A stretch of DNA of 64,000 nt from Bradyrhizobium erythrophlei (GTDB taxonomy: Bacteria; Pseudomonadota; Alphaproteobacteria; Rhizobiales; Xanthobacteraceae): positions 7,987,501 through 8,051,500 of the forward strand of contig FSRD01000001.1 in assembly GCA_900129675.1 (NCBI GenBank), read 5' to 3'. The notes beneath the pieces were generated by a model. It did not search any database, had not been told where the DNA came from, and was given only the letters and a program-made list of their open reading frames with translations. A program made the position numbers and the translations under genes. Of the stretch, positions 9,030 to 18,034 are shown piece after piece. Every line of letters starts with the position of its first letter. Position 1 is the stretch's first letter.

Positions 9030-10217
9030 CTAGCCGAGCCAGCGCGCGATGCGCGCGACGGCTTCGCGCATCTCGTCGGCCGAGCGCGCGTAGGAAAAGC
9101 GAATGAAGCTGCGGCCGTGGACCGGATCGAAATCGACGCCAGGGGTGGCCGCGACGTGGGCCTTTTCCAGCATCCGGCTGGCGAACTCGAAACTGTCGGA
9201 CGTGAAGTCCGAGACGTCGGCATAGAGATAGAACGCGCCGTCGGCCGGCAGGAATTTGGTGAGGCCGGCTTTCGGCAGGCCGTCGATCAAAATCCGGCGG
9301 TTCTCCTGATAGCCGCGCTTGATCGCTTCCATCTCTTCGCGGCCTTCGAACGCGGCTTCGGCCGCGATTTGCGACAGCGTCGGCACCGAGATCGAGAGAT
9401 TCTGCTGCAGCCGTTCGATCGGCCGCACCAGCGGCTCCGGCACCACCATCCAGCCGACCCGCCAGCCGGTCATGCAGAAATATTTCGAGAACGAGTTGAT
9501 CACCAGCGCCTGCGGCGAAAGCTCGGCCGCGGTCACGGCCGGAAATGCATAATCGAGACCATGATAGATTTCGTCGGAAATGAACCGGATGCCGGCGCCT
9601 TCGGCGGCCGCCATCAGGCCCGTGAGCGCCTCGCGCGACATCATGGTTCCCGTCGGATTGGCGGGGCTGCCGACCAGCACACCTTTCAGCGGCGTCCTGC
9701 GATGCGCGGCCAGCAGAGCCTCGCCGGTCAGCGCATGGCGGGTTTCGCTCGAGGTCTCGATCAGCACCGGCTCGCAGCCGAGCGCGGTCAGGATATGGCG
9801 GTACGGCGGATAGCCGGGCACGGTGACCGCGACCCGGTCGCCCGGCTCGAACATCGAAAGAAACGCCAGGATGAAACCGCCGGACGAACCGGTGGTGACG
9901 ACGATGCGCTCGGCATCGACCTGACAGCCATAAGTATCGCGGTAGTGCCGGGCGATACGCGCCCGCAGCGAGGGAATGCCGAGCGCGGACGTATAGTCGA
10001 TCCTCCCGTCCTGGAGTGCGGCCTGGGCGGCCGCGATCGCAACCCCCGGGGCCGGCGCCGCCGGCTGCCCTACTTCCATGTGAATCACGTGGCCGCCGGC
10101 CGCCTCGATGCGGGCCGCCGCCGCCATCACGTCCATCACCATGAAGGGTGGAACATCGCTCCGTGCCGAGGGGGTCAGCAGGTATTTTGCACGGTCTCTG
10201 AGTGTCGCTTCGAGCAT
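9030..10217 (-). CDS. PLP-dependent class I/II aminotransferase
   Basis: Cytosolic fold-type I aminotransferase of the aspartate aminotransferase family, 395 residues, a normal length. Visible motifs are the substrate-contacting VGQPAAP segment (near residue 50), the cofactor loop TTGSSGGF (near 110), SPANPTGTMM (near 185), SDEIYHGLDY (near 215), and the Schiff-base lysine in SFSKYFCMTGWRVGW (Lys about 245). The last of these is typical of the subgroup often annotated simply as pyridoxal-phosphate aminotransferase. The substrate cannot be read from sequence. It stands alone on its strand, between a possible bioY remnant and a divergent M48 peptidase gene. Confidence 0.88.
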   Translation of the reverse strand: MLEATLRDRAKYLLTPSARSDVPPFMVMDVMAAAARIEAAGGHVIHMEVGQPAAPAPGVAIAAAQAALQDGRIDYTSALGIPSLRARIARHYRDTYGCQVDAERIVVTTGSSGGFILAFLSMFEPGDRVAVTVPGYPPYRHILTALGCEPVLIETSSETRHALTGEALLAAHRRTPLKGVLVGSPANPTGTMMSREALTGLMAAAEGAGIRFISDEIYHGLDYAFPAVTAAELSPQALVINSFSKYFCMTGWRVGWMVVPEPLVRPIERLQQNLSISVPTLSQIAAEAAFEGREEMEAIKRGYQENRRILIDGLPKAGLTKFLPADGAFYLYADVSDFTSDSFEFASRMLEKAHVAATPGVDFDPVHGRSFIRFSYARSADEMREAVARIARWLG

Positions 10218-10304
10218 CGATATCTGCTATCTGAACGGCTGCCGCCGATTTCACGGGTCCTGCACCGGTTACCGCCCCAGACTGGCCGCATTCGGTGGCT
10301 CCTT

Positions 10305-10363
10305 ATAGCGTTTTCAAGCGAAGTGGATACCGGTTCGCGTGAAGAAAACACGCCAAAACAACA
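10305..10363 (+). repeat. Interspersed intergenic repeat, copy 1
   Basis: A roughly 58-base intergenic element beginning GCGTTTTCAAGCGAAG and ending in GAAGAAAACACGCCAAAACA. It recurs at 23075-23131 (same strand) and 36739-36796 (opposite strand). Its two ends are imperfect inverted repeats (GCGTTTTC...GAAAACRCG), so the transcript could fold into a hairpin. Confidence 0.75.
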
Positions 10364-10456
10364 GACTGGGGTCGGATTCTGATCTAACAAGCTCGCTGCA
10401 TCAGGACCGATCCGGCCCACCGCATATCGGCGCCGCCAATCTTTAAAAGACCGCAC

Positions 10457-11863
10457 ATGTTGCTTCGCATCGGCTTACGCAAAAAGACCTCGAAATGGAC
10501 CGCGCTGATGACCGCGGCCGCGCTGGCCGTGGCCCCGATGGCCGCGCCGGCACAGGAGAACAAGGGCCCGCCGATCCTGCGCGACACCGAGTCCGAGCAA
10601 TTGCTGCGCGAATACACCCGGCCGATCCTGCGCGCCGCCGGCCTGGAAAAGCAGAACATCCAGATGGTGATCATCAACGAGAGCGCCTTCAACGCTTTCG
10701 TCGCCGACGGCCGCCGCATCTTCGTCAATTACGGCGCGATCATGCAATCGGAGACCCCGAACCAGATCATCGGCGTGCTCGCGCACGAAACCGGCCACCT
10801 TGCCGGCGGCCATCTCGCCAAAATGCGCGAGCAACTGGCGCAGGCGCAGACCCAGATGATCATCGCCATGCTGCTCGGCGCAGGCGCGATGGTCGCGGGC
10901 GTGCGAAGCGGCAATTCCAATAACGGCCTGGCCAATGCCGGCGCCGCCGCTGTCGCCGGGCCGCAGGAAATGATCCGCCGCACCCTGATCTCCTATGTGC
11001 GCCAGCAGGAGGAAAACGCCGACAAGGCCGGCGTGAAGTTTTTGACGGCCACAGGCCAATCCGCCAGGGGCATGTACGAAACCTTCAAGCGCTTCACCAA
11101 CGACAGCCTGTTCGCCGCGCACGGCGCGGACCCCTATGTCCAATCGCATCCGATGCCCGCGGAGCGGGTCGCAGCCCTCGAGGAATTGGCGCGTTCCAGC
11201 CCTTATTGGGACAAGAAAGACGACGCGGCCCTGCAAATGCGCCACGACATGGTGCGCGCCAAGATCTCCGCCTTCATGGAACGGCAGGACACGGTCTACC
11301 GGCGCTATCCGATGTCGAACACCAGCCTGCCCGCGCGCTACGCGCACGCCATCACGACCTATCTGCACGGCGATCTGCGCAGCGCGATCGCCCAGATCGA
11401 CGGCTTGATTCAGCTGCAGCCCGCCAATCCCTATTTCTACGAATTGCGCGGCCAGGCGCTGCTGGAAGGCGGCAAGCCGGCGGAGGCGATCGCGCCGCTG
11501 CGCAAGGCGGTGCAGCTCTCGAACAACGCGCCGCTGATCGAGATGATGCTCGGGCAGGCGCTGGTGGCCACCGACAACAAGGCCTATGCCGAGGAAGCGA
11601 TCTCGATCCTGCGTGCCGCAGTGGCGCGCGAGAGCGAGGCGCCGCTTGGCTACACCCAGCTCGCCATGGCCTATGGCCGCAAGGGAGACTACGCCGAGGC
11701 CGATCTGGCCTCCGCCCAGGCCGCCTACCTGCGCGGCGACAACAAGACCGCGCGCGATCTGGCCTCGCGGGCCAAAACCCGCTTCGCCATTGGCACGCCC
11801 GGCTGGGTCAAAGCTGACGACATTGTGAGCGCCAAGCCGCTGCCGGGCCAGAAAAACAACTAG
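10457..11863 (+). CDS. M48 family metalloprotease with TPR-like repeats (BepA/LoiP-like)
   Basis: Periplasmic zinc peptidase of 468 residues. An export signal is visible at about residues 14-34, ending in APAQ. The zinc motif is HETGH (residues 110-114) in GVLAHETGHLAGGHLAKM, with the third ligand probably in the QQEENADKAG segment near 192. The C-terminal half (about 290-455) consists of helical repeats of TPR type (ELRGQALLEGGKPAEAIAPL is one unit). This architecture is that of BepA, which degrades misassembled outer-membrane proteins. A similar quality-control role is inferred. A DsbA-like thiol oxidoreductase follows on the same strand. Confidence 0.88.
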   Translation: MLLRIGLRKKTSKWTALMTAAALAVAPMAAPAQENKGPPILRDTESEQLLREYTRPILRAAGLEKQNIQMVIINESAFNAFVADGRRIFVNYGAIMQSETPNQIIGVLAHETGHLAGGHLAKMREQLAQAQTQMIIAMLLGAGAMVAGVRSGNSNNGLANAGAAAVAGPQEMIRRTLISYVRQQEENADKAGVKFLTATGQSARGMYETFKRFTNDSLFAAHGADPYVQSHPMPAERVAALEELARSSPYWDKKDDAALQMRHDMVRAKISAFMERQDTVYRRYPMSNTSLPARYAHAITTYLHGDLRSAIAQIDGLIQLQPANPYFYELRGQALLEGGKPAEAIAPLRKAVQLSNNAPLIEMMLGQALVATDNKAYAEEAISILRAAVARESEAPLGYTQLAMAYGRKGDYAEADLASAQAAYLRGDNKTARDLASRAKTRFAIGTPGWVKADDIVSAKPLPGQKNN

Positions 11864-11971
11864 AAATAAACCGAGTTGAACTACAACCTGTTCGAAACAT
11901 TAACGTACCTGTTCCAAGAGCCGGCCTTCGCAAGAATTGCCGGGCGAAACCCGCCGCACAAGGATTTGCCA

Positions 11972-12739
11972 ATGCCTGCTTTCCGTTTTCTCGCACCCGC
12001 CCTGTTCGCGCTCGCGCTCGGTGCGGCGCCGCTGTCCGCCTCCGCGCAGAGTTTTTCCGATACCCAGCGCGGCGACATCGAAACCATCGTCAAGAACTAC
12101 CTGATCTCGCACCCCGAAGTGCTTGAAGAGGCGATGAATGAACTGAGCAAGCGTCAGGCCGCCGCTGAAGCCGAAAAGCACGAAGCGAGTGTCAGCAAGA
12201 ACGCGGACGCGATCTTCAACTCACCGCGTGGCGTGACCCTTGGCAACAAGGATGGCGACGTCACCTTCGTCGAGTTTTTCGATTACAATTGCGGTTACTG
12301 CAAACGCGCGATGGCCGACATGCTCGACCTGATGAAGGCCGATCCCAAGCTGAAGGTCGTGCTCAAGGAATTCCCGGTGCTGAGCCAGGGCTCGGTCGAA
12401 GCCGCCCAGGTCGCGGTCGCCGTGCGCATGCAGGATCCGACCGGCAAGAAATATCTCGATTTCCATCAGAAGCTGCTTGGCGGTCGCGGTGCCGCCGACA
12501 AGGCGCGCGCCATGGCGGTGGCCAAGGAAGTCGGCCTCGACATGGCGAAGCTGGAAAAGGACATGGCGAGCCCGGAAGCGAAGGCGACGATCGAAGAGAA
12601 CTTCAAGCTCGCCGAAGCCATGGGCATGAACGGCACGCCGAGCTACGTGATCGGCAAGCAAGTCGTGATCGGCGCGGTCGGCATCGAGAGCCTCAAGGAG
12701 AAGATCGGCGTCGCCCGCTGCGGCAAGGCGACCTGCTGA
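11972..12739 (+). CDS. DsbA family thiol:disulfide oxidoreductase
   Basis: Periplasmic thioredoxin-fold protein of 255 residues. The chosen start at 11972 follows an AAGGA ribosome site and is directly followed by a signal peptide (residues about 4-25, ending SASAQ). The upstream in-frame start near 11876 would bury the signal. An N-terminal helical segment (DIETIVKNYLISHPEVLEEA) precedes the thioredoxin fold, as in Com1/BdbD-like DsbA proteins. The active site is CGYC (residues 107-110), and the cis-Pro loop is GTPSYVIG near 220. Two further cysteines sit at the extreme C-terminus (RCGKATC). The gene is followed by a strong terminator. Confidence 0.9.
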   Translation: MPAFRFLAPALFALALGAAPLSASAQSFSDTQRGDIETIVKNYLISHPEVLEEAMNELSKRQAAAEAEKHEASVSKNADAIFNSPRGVTLGNKDGDVTFVEFFDYNCGYCKRAMADMLDLMKADPKLKVVLKEFPVLSQGSVEAAQVAVAVRMQDPTGKKYLDFHQKLLGGRGAADKARAMAVAKEVGLDMAKLEKDMASPEAKATIEENFKLAEAMGMNGTPSYVIGKQVVIGAVGIESLKEKIGVARCGKATC

Positions 12740-12776
12740 CGCGCCGGCCTCGCACGGGCCACTTCGTTCGACGATA

Positions 12777-12808
12777 AAAATCCGGCTGCGGTGCAGCCGG
12801 ATTTTTTG
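12777..12808 (+). terminator. Rho-independent terminator after the DsbA-like gene
   Basis: A 12-bp stem built around AATCCGGCTGC and its complement, with a very short loop, is followed by a run of six Ts. Confidence 0.88.
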
Positions 12809-12918
12809 TTGGACACAACGCCGCGGAAACCGAACCGCCGGAACATTTCAGCGGTTTCACTGAAATATCCGTTCACCGCGCATTCATAAAACAAGAGCGA
12901 TGGAACCGTAAATAATCA

Positions 12919-12943
12919 GGAACATCGTCGATCTCCTGTCGTT
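12919..12943 (+). promoter_or_regulatory. Putative EcfG-type (general stress response) promoter
   Basis: GGAAC at 12919-12923 and CGTT at 12940-12943 are separated by 16 bases. This matches the alphaproteobacterial sigma-EcfG consensus (GGAAC, 16-17 bases, CGTT). It lies 38 bases upstream of the DUF1236 start, a normal distance for a promoter. That sigma-EcfG uses it is inferred from the motif. Confidence 0.6.
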
Positions 12944-12981
12944 GTCGACGCGGGCAATGCATCCACGTGAGGAGATATTCG

Positions 12982-13761
12982 ATGACTAATCGCTTTTTGA
13001 TTTCGGCTGCGGTGGCGGCTCTGATCGCCGGAACCGGCTTTGCGAATGCGCAGGGCACCGGAACGAGTCGTGAAAGCGCGCCGAGTGCCGCCCCAACCCA
13101 GCAGAGTGCTCCTGCAACGGAACACGCTGCGCCTTCCGCAGCACCGAAGAAAGACTCGGGCGCATCGACGGGCATGAAGGGCGCCGAATCCCAGGGAATG
13201 AAGGGCTCTGAGAACTCCGGCATGAAGGCCTCGGAATCCAACGAAAAGGCGCAGCCGGGAACGAGCACCAGCAAGAGCGCGCAAGACAACAATGCGATGC
13301 CAGGTCAGAAGTCGAAGGGCATGAGCTCTGAGAACGAGACCAAAGGCGGCAAGGACATGAAGGCCGAGGGCCGCGACAGCAAGAGCGGTACCACGAACGC
13401 CGCCGAGAGCCGCGACAGCAAGACGGGCAACATGAACGCCCAGACCAAGGGCACGACCGACTCGAGGTCGCAGACGACGACAGGCAACGCCGCCACTTCG
13501 GCGACCGCAGCCCCCCCGGCTGAAAAGCGCACCCAGATCGTTTCCGCCATCAAGTCGGAAAAGATCGAGGAGACCACCAACGTCAACTTCAACATCGCAG
13601 TCGGCACGGTGGTGCCGTCGACGGTTCGTTTCCATCCGCTTCCTGCCCGGATCGTGGAAATCTATCCGGAGTGGCGCGGCTACGATGTGATCTTCGTGCA
13701 CGGCCGGTACATCATCGTGCGTCCGCAGACCCACGAGATCGTCTACATCATCGAAGGCTAA
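12982..13761 (+). CDS. Secreted DUF1236 domain protein
   Basis: Exported protein of 259 residues and unknown function. The start at 12982 follows a GGAG ribosome site. A GTG 15 bases upstream is in frame but would overlap that site. Residues 1-25 form a signal peptide ending ANAQ. The middle (about 30-180) is a low-complexity, hydrophilic region rich in Ser, Lys, Met-Lys and Gly, with repeats of the type GMKGSE and ESRDSK. The C-terminal 80 residues form the DUF1236 domain (VNFNIAVGTVVPSTVRFHPL, then a YPEWRGYDVIFV segment). Such proteins are common in Bradyrhizobium and often stress-induced, which agrees with the EcfG-like promoter upstream. Confidence 0.87.
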   Translation: MTNRFLISAAVAALIAGTGFANAQGTGTSRESAPSAAPTQQSAPATEHAAPSAAPKKDSGASTGMKGAESQGMKGSENSGMKASESNEKAQPGTSTSKSAQDNNAMPGQKSKGMSSENETKGGKDMKAEGRDSKSGTTNAAESRDSKTGNMNAQTKGTTDSRSQTTTGNAATSATAAPPAEKRTQIVSAIKSEKIEETTNVNFNIAVGTVVPSTVRFHPLPARIVEIYPEWRGYDVIFVHGRYIIVRPQTHEIVYIIEG

Positions 13762-13786
13762 GAGCTTTTGAGCTCACGGCGCGTTC

Positions 13787-13815
13787 GGGGCGGGCAGAAA
13801 TGCCCGCCCCTTTTG
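13787..13815 (+). terminator. Rho-independent terminator after the DUF1236 gene
   Basis: GGGGCGGGCA and TGCCCGCCCC form a perfect 10-bp stem with a short loop, followed by TTTT. Confidence 0.85.
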
Positions 13816-13993
13816 CGTGGCGGCCGGGTATCCTCAAACTTTGGTTAACGAATGATTTCCGTAGGTTCCATGCGGCTTTTTACGAACCGGATGAAGCTCT
13901 TGGGGCCTATTCCAGGGGGCTAGAAGGCTTCCCCTAGCCGCCGTTGTTACCTATAACCCCGCGACCTACCCGCCCCCAATTACTGGAATCTGG

Positions 13994-14461
13994 ATGGCCG
14001 AGGCCTCAACAGCGACGATTTATGTGCTCAACGGTCCGAACCTCAACATGCTGGGGACCCGCGAGCCCGAGACCTACGGCCATGCAAAGCTCGCCGATGT
14101 CGAGAAACTGTGCGCGGAGACCGCGACGCAATTCGGCCTCAAGGCCGATTGCCGGCAGTCCAATCGCGAAGGCGAGTTGATCGATTTCATCCACGAGGCG
14201 CATGCCAGCAACGCCGTGGGCATCATCATCAATGCCGGCGGCTATTCCCACACCTCGATCGCGCTGCATGACGCGCTGGTCGCGGTGAAAATTCCAACCG
14301 TCGAAGTGCACATCAGCAACATTCACGCCCGCGAGAGTTTCCGGCATCATTCCTTCACCGCCAAAGCCGCGTTCGCTTCGCTTTGCGGCTTCGGCATCGA
14401 CGGCTACCGGCTCGCGGTCAACGGCCTTGCCGCCAAAATCGGCGCCAAAGCAAAAACCTGA
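13994..14461 (+). CDS. aroQ: 3-dehydroquinate dehydratase, type II
   Basis: Cytosolic shikimate-pathway enzyme that converts 3-dehydroquinate to 3-dehydroshikimate. It has 155 residues, the usual length. Type II motifs are present: VLNGPNLNMLGTREPE (residues about 11-26), QSNREGELIDFIH (about 56-68), NAGGYSHTSIALHDAL (about 80-95), and VEVHISNIHARESFRHHS (about 104-121), which includes the catalytic His. It heads the run aroQ-accB-accC, a gene order found in many alphaproteobacteria. The 53-base gap to accB suggests co-transcription. Confidence 0.96.
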   Translation: MAEASTATIYVLNGPNLNMLGTREPETYGHAKLADVEKLCAETATQFGLKADCRQSNREGELIDFIHEAHASNAVGIIINAGGYSHTSIALHDALVAVKIPTVEVHISNIHARESFRHHSFTAKAAFASLCGFGIDGYRLAVNGLAAKIGAKAKT

Positions 14462-14514
14462 CATCAAAGCCTGACGCGTCAGCCGTCACCACCCAGGAAT
14501 TCCGGATCAACAGC

Positions 14515-15000
14515 ATGGCGAGCAAGCCTGACACCAAATCAGCGGCAAATTTCAAAGGCGACGACAGCGCGCTCATTCGCGAACTCGCTTTGCTGCTGGA
14601 CGAGACCAGCCTCACCGAAATCGAGATCGAACGCGCCGGCCTTCGGGTGCGAGTCGCACGCAACATCAGCATTGCGGCCTCGATGCCGGCGAACTACCAG
14701 CCGGCGGCTTCTGCGGCTTCGGCCGCATCCACGGCGCCGGCGGCGGCCACCGACCTGGCAAAACACCCCGGCGTTGTGCCCTCACCGATGGTCGGCACCG
14801 CCTATTGGTCGCCCGAACCCGGCGCCAAGCCGTTCATCGAGGTCGGCAGCAAGGTGTCGGCCGGACAGACGCTTTTGATCATCGAAGCGATGAAAACGAT
14901 GAACCAGATTCCGTCGCCGCGCGCGGGCACCGTGACGCAAATTCTCGTCGAGGACGGCCAGCCGGTCGAATTCGGCGAACCGCTGGTCATCATTGAATAG
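14515..15000 (+). CDS. accB: Biotin carboxyl carrier protein of acetyl-CoA carboxylase
   Basis: Carrier subunit of acetyl-CoA carboxylase for the first step of fatty acid synthesis. The start at 14515 (MASKPDTKSAANFKGDDSAL) gives 161 residues. The N-terminal segment resembles other AccB proteins (LIRELALLLDETSLTEIEIE), followed by an Ala/Pro linker (about 60-85) and the biotinyl domain. The biotinylation site is Lys126 in EAMKTMNQI. It lies 24 bases upstream of accC, whose product charges it with CO2, so the two are almost certainly one operon. Confidence 0.96.
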   Translation: MASKPDTKSAANFKGDDSALIRELALLLDETSLTEIEIERAGLRVRVARNISIAASMPANYQPAASAASAASTAPAAATDLAKHPGVVPSPMVGTAYWSPEPGAKPFIEVGSKVSAGQTLLIIEAMKTMNQIPSPRAGTVTQILVEDGQPVEFGEPLVIIE

Positions 15001-15024
15001 AATTCGTCAACGTCAGGCGCTGCG

Positions 15025-16374
15025 ATGTTCGACAAAATCCTCATAGCCAATCGCGGCGAAATCGCCCTGCGCGTGCTGCGCGCGTGCAAGGAACTCGGCA
15101 TCTCCACCGTTGCCGTGCATTCCACCGCCGACGCCGATGCGATGCATGTGCGGCTTGCCGACGAAAGCGTCTGCATCGGGCCGCCGCCGTCAAAGGACAG
15201 CTATCTCAACATCCCCGCGCTGCTCGCGGCGTGCGAGATCACCGGCGCCGATGCGGTACATCCCGGCTACGGCTTCCTGTCCGAGAATGCCCGCTTCGCC
15301 GAAATCCTCGCCGAGCATAACCTGCATTTCATCGGCCCGAAGGCCGAGCACATCCGCCTGATGGGCGACAAGATCGAAGCCAAGAAAACCGCGAAGAGGC
15401 TCGGCATTCCCGTGGTGCCGGGCTCGGACGGCGGTGTCGGATCCGACGACGACGCGATGGCTATTGCGGAGGCGATCGGCTTTCCCGTGCTGGTAAAGGC
15501 TGCCGCCGGGGGCGGCGGGCGCGGCATGAAGGTCGCGCAGACGGCCGACGATCTGATGATGGCGCTGTCGACCGCATCCAACGAGGCCAAGTCCGCGTTC
15601 GGCGATGCTTCGGTCTATCTGGAGAAATACCTGCAGAAGCCGCGCCACATCGAAATCCAGGTGCTGGGCGACGGCCGTGGCGGCGCGATCCATCTCGGCG
15701 AGCGCGACTGTTCGCTTCAGCGGCGTCACCAGAAAGTCTGGGAGGAAGGCCCCTCGCCGGTCCTCGCCGCCGCCGCCCGCGCCAAAATCGGGGCGACCTG
15801 CGCCAAGGCGATGCAGGACATGAAATATCTCGGCGTCGGCACCATCGAATTTCTGTTCGAGGACGGCGAGTTCTATTTCATCGAAATGAATACCCGCATC
15901 CAGGTCGAACATCCCGTCACCGAGATGATCACCGACATCGACCTCGTGCTCGAGCAGATCCGCATCGCCGCCGGCGGCGACCTGCCGGCGACGCAAGACG
16001 AGATCCAGATTATCGGTCATGCCATCGAATGCCGGGTCAATGCGGAAAATCCGCTGACCTTCCGGCCGTCGCCTGGAAAGATCACGCAATTCCATCCGCC
16101 CGGCGGGCTCGGCGTGCGGATCGATTCGGCCGTGTATCAGGGCTACGTCATCCCGCCCTATTACGACTCGCTGGTCGGCAAGCTGATCGTCCATGGCAAG
16201 ACCCGCGGCGAATGCCTGATGCGGCTGCGCCGCGCGCTGGACGAGATGGTGGTCGAGGGCATCGAAACCACCCTGCCGCTGTTTCGCGCCCTGGTGCGCG
16301 AGCCCGGCATTATCGATGGCGACTACCACATCCATTGGCTGGAGCAGTACCTGGCCGGCCAGCCGGTCGGTTGA
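15025..16374 (+). CDS. accC: Biotin carboxylase subunit of acetyl-CoA carboxylase
   Basis: ATP-dependent carboxylase of the biotin on AccB. Its 449 residues match the family length. The N-terminal signature MFDKILIANRGEIALRVLRA is followed by the glycine-rich ATP-grasp loop (AAAGGGGRGMKV, about residues 160-171), the metal/ATP site FIEMNTRIQVEHPVTE (about 287-302), and the C-terminal carboxylase domain (GHAIECRVNAE). The coding sequence is complete. Confidence 0.97.
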   Translation: MFDKILIANRGEIALRVLRACKELGISTVAVHSTADADAMHVRLADESVCIGPPPSKDSYLNIPALLAACEITGADAVHPGYGFLSENARFAEILAEHNLHFIGPKAEHIRLMGDKIEAKKTAKRLGIPVVPGSDGGVGSDDDAMAIAEAIGFPVLVKAAAGGGGRGMKVAQTADDLMMALSTASNEAKSAFGDASVYLEKYLQKPRHIEIQVLGDGRGGAIHLGERDCSLQRRHQKVWEEGPSPVLAAAARAKIGATCAKAMQDMKYLGVGTIEFLFEDGEFYFIEMNTRIQVEHPVTEMITDIDLVLEQIRIAAGGDLPATQDEIQIIGHAIECRVNAENPLTFRPSPGKITQFHPPGGLGVRIDSAVYQGYVIPPYYDSLVGKLIVHGKTRGECLMRLRRALDEMVVEGIETTLPLFRALVREPGIIDGDYHIHWLEQYLAGQPVG

Positions 16375-16501
16375 ACCGGCCTCGAAAACAATCACCGCCC
16401 TATGGAACCAATTGCCTGAGCAGGCGTTTTGCCCGGCCCGGGAAATCCTTCCCGTTCGGGGGGATCGCTTGAATTCCACTGCTTCATGACGCGAGACTGT
16501 T

Positions 16502-18034
16502 GTGACGCCTGACGCCATGCGCCGGCGCGCAATTGGCCAGATCCTGCTGCTTGCGGCGGGGCTCGCGGTGCTGACGGTTATCAGCGCTGGCTCGGTCTAT
16601 CTGGTAAACAGGGCGCGGGAGGACGCGCGCTGGGTGGTTCGCACCGTTGAAAATGAAAATCAGATATCCTTCACGCAACTGCAATTGCGCCGGGCCGAAA
16701 GCGCTCAGCGCGGCTTCGTTCTGACATTGCAGCCCAATTTTCAAACCGATTTCGAGGAGGCCGCATCCCAGATTCCGCCGGCACTAACACGGCTGAGTGA
16801 ACTCACCAGCGACAATCCGACTCAAAAGCGGGTTCTGGACCAGATGATTCCACTCAGCCATCAGCGCATCGAGGAATTCCGCAAGACCATCGAACTGGCG
16901 CGGACCCAGCGCCTGAACGACGCCGCGCAGATCGTCCGCGAGGACGTTGGCCGCGCCGCCATGAACCACATCTACGATCTGGCGGGCGAGATGCGTGCGG
17001 AAGAGGATCGTCTGTTTGTCCTGCGCACGACCAATGCCGACCGCAGTCAGACCCTGGCGGCATCGATGACCGGCATCGGTTCGGGTCTCGTTGTCGTCCT
17101 GGCCGGCATCTCCATTTTTCTGGTGCGGCGCTCGTCGCGCGCACGCGACCAAGCCGAAGCATTGCTGCGCGACAACAATATCAATCTCGAGGCCACCGTC
17201 GATGAGCGCACCGCGGATCTGCGCGAGGCCAATGACGAGATCCAGCGTTTCGCTTACATCGTCAGCCACGATCTGCGCTCGCCGCTGGTGAACATCATGG
17301 GCTTCACCAGCGAACTCGAGGAATTGCGCGGGGATATCTTCAAGCGGATCGCAGCCCTTGCCCGCGCCGGGACCTCGACGCCGTTGGTGCCGGACAACGC
17401 GACCGATAGCGCCGAACCGGTGCTCGAAGGCACCGACAAGCAGCTGTCGGAGGAATTTACCGAGGCGCTGGGATTCATCAAATCCTCGATCGGCAAGATG
17501 GACCGGCTGATATCGGCAATTCTCAACCTCACCCGCGAGGGACGGCGCGAATTCCAGCCGGTGCGCATCGATACCCGCGAACTGATCGAAGGCATCGTTG
17601 CAACCGTGGCGCATCAGGCCGCGGAAGCCGATGCTCAAATTCGCATCGAGCCGCTGCCGAACATCGTCAGCGACCGTCTTGCGCTGGAGCAGATCTTCTC
17701 CAATTTGATCGATAATGCGCTCAAATATCTCAAGGACGGGGTTCCCGGCGACATCCTGATCCGGGGCCGCACCAAGCTTGGCTTTGCCATTTTCGATGTC
17801 TCCGACAATGGACGCGGCATCGATCCCAAGGACCACCAGCGGATCTTCGACCTGTTCCGTCGCGCGGGAACCCAGGACAAACCCGGACAAGGCATCGGCC
17901 TCGCGCACGTCCGTGCGCTGGTGCGGCGGCTAGGCGGAACCATGTCGGTGGCATCGGAACTTCACACCGGCAGCACATTCACGATAACACTGCCGATCAA
18001 CTGGACATTCAGCAACCGGAACAAGGCGTCATGA
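16502..18034 (+). CDS. CHASE3-containing sensor histidine kinase
   Basis: Membrane sensor kinase of about 510 residues. A GTG at 16502 is taken as start, though the ATG at 16517 is also possible. Two membrane helices (about residues 12-33 and 184-205) flank an extracytoplasmic CHASE3-type helical region (LRRAESAQRGFVLTLQPNF). The kinase core carries the phosphoacceptor in FAYIVSHDLRSPLVNIMG (His about 255), an N-box in LEQIFSNLIDNALKYL, the G1 box DNGRGIDP, and the G2 box GQGIGLAHV. An extra stretch of about 45 residues sits between the H-box region and the second dimerisation helix. Its stop overlaps the next gene's start (ATGA), so it forms a translationally coupled unit with two response-regulator genes. 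Confidence 0.92.
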   Translation: MTPDAMRRRAIGQILLLAAGLAVLTVISAGSVYLVNRAREDARWVVRTVENENQISFTQLQLRRAESAQRGFVLTLQPNFQTDFEEAASQIPPALTRLSELTSDNPTQKRVLDQMIPLSHQRIEEFRKTIELARTQRLNDAAQIVREDVGRAAMNHIYDLAGEMRAEEDRLFVLRTTNADRSQTLAASMTGIGSGLVVVLAGISIFLVRRSSRARDQAEALLRDNNINLEATVDERTADLREANDEIQRFAYIVSHDLRSPLVNIMGFTSELEELRGDIFKRIAALARAGTSTPLVPDNATDSAEPVLEGTDKQLSEEFTEALGFIKSSIGKMDRLISAILNLTREGRREFQPVRIDTRELIEGIVATVAHQAAEADAQIRIEPLPNIVSDRLALEQIFSNLIDNALKYLKDGVPGDILIRGRTKLGFAIFDVSDNGRGIDPKDHQRIFDLFRRAGTQDKPGQGIGLAHVRALVRRLGGTMSVASELHTGSTFTITLPINWTFSNRNKAS

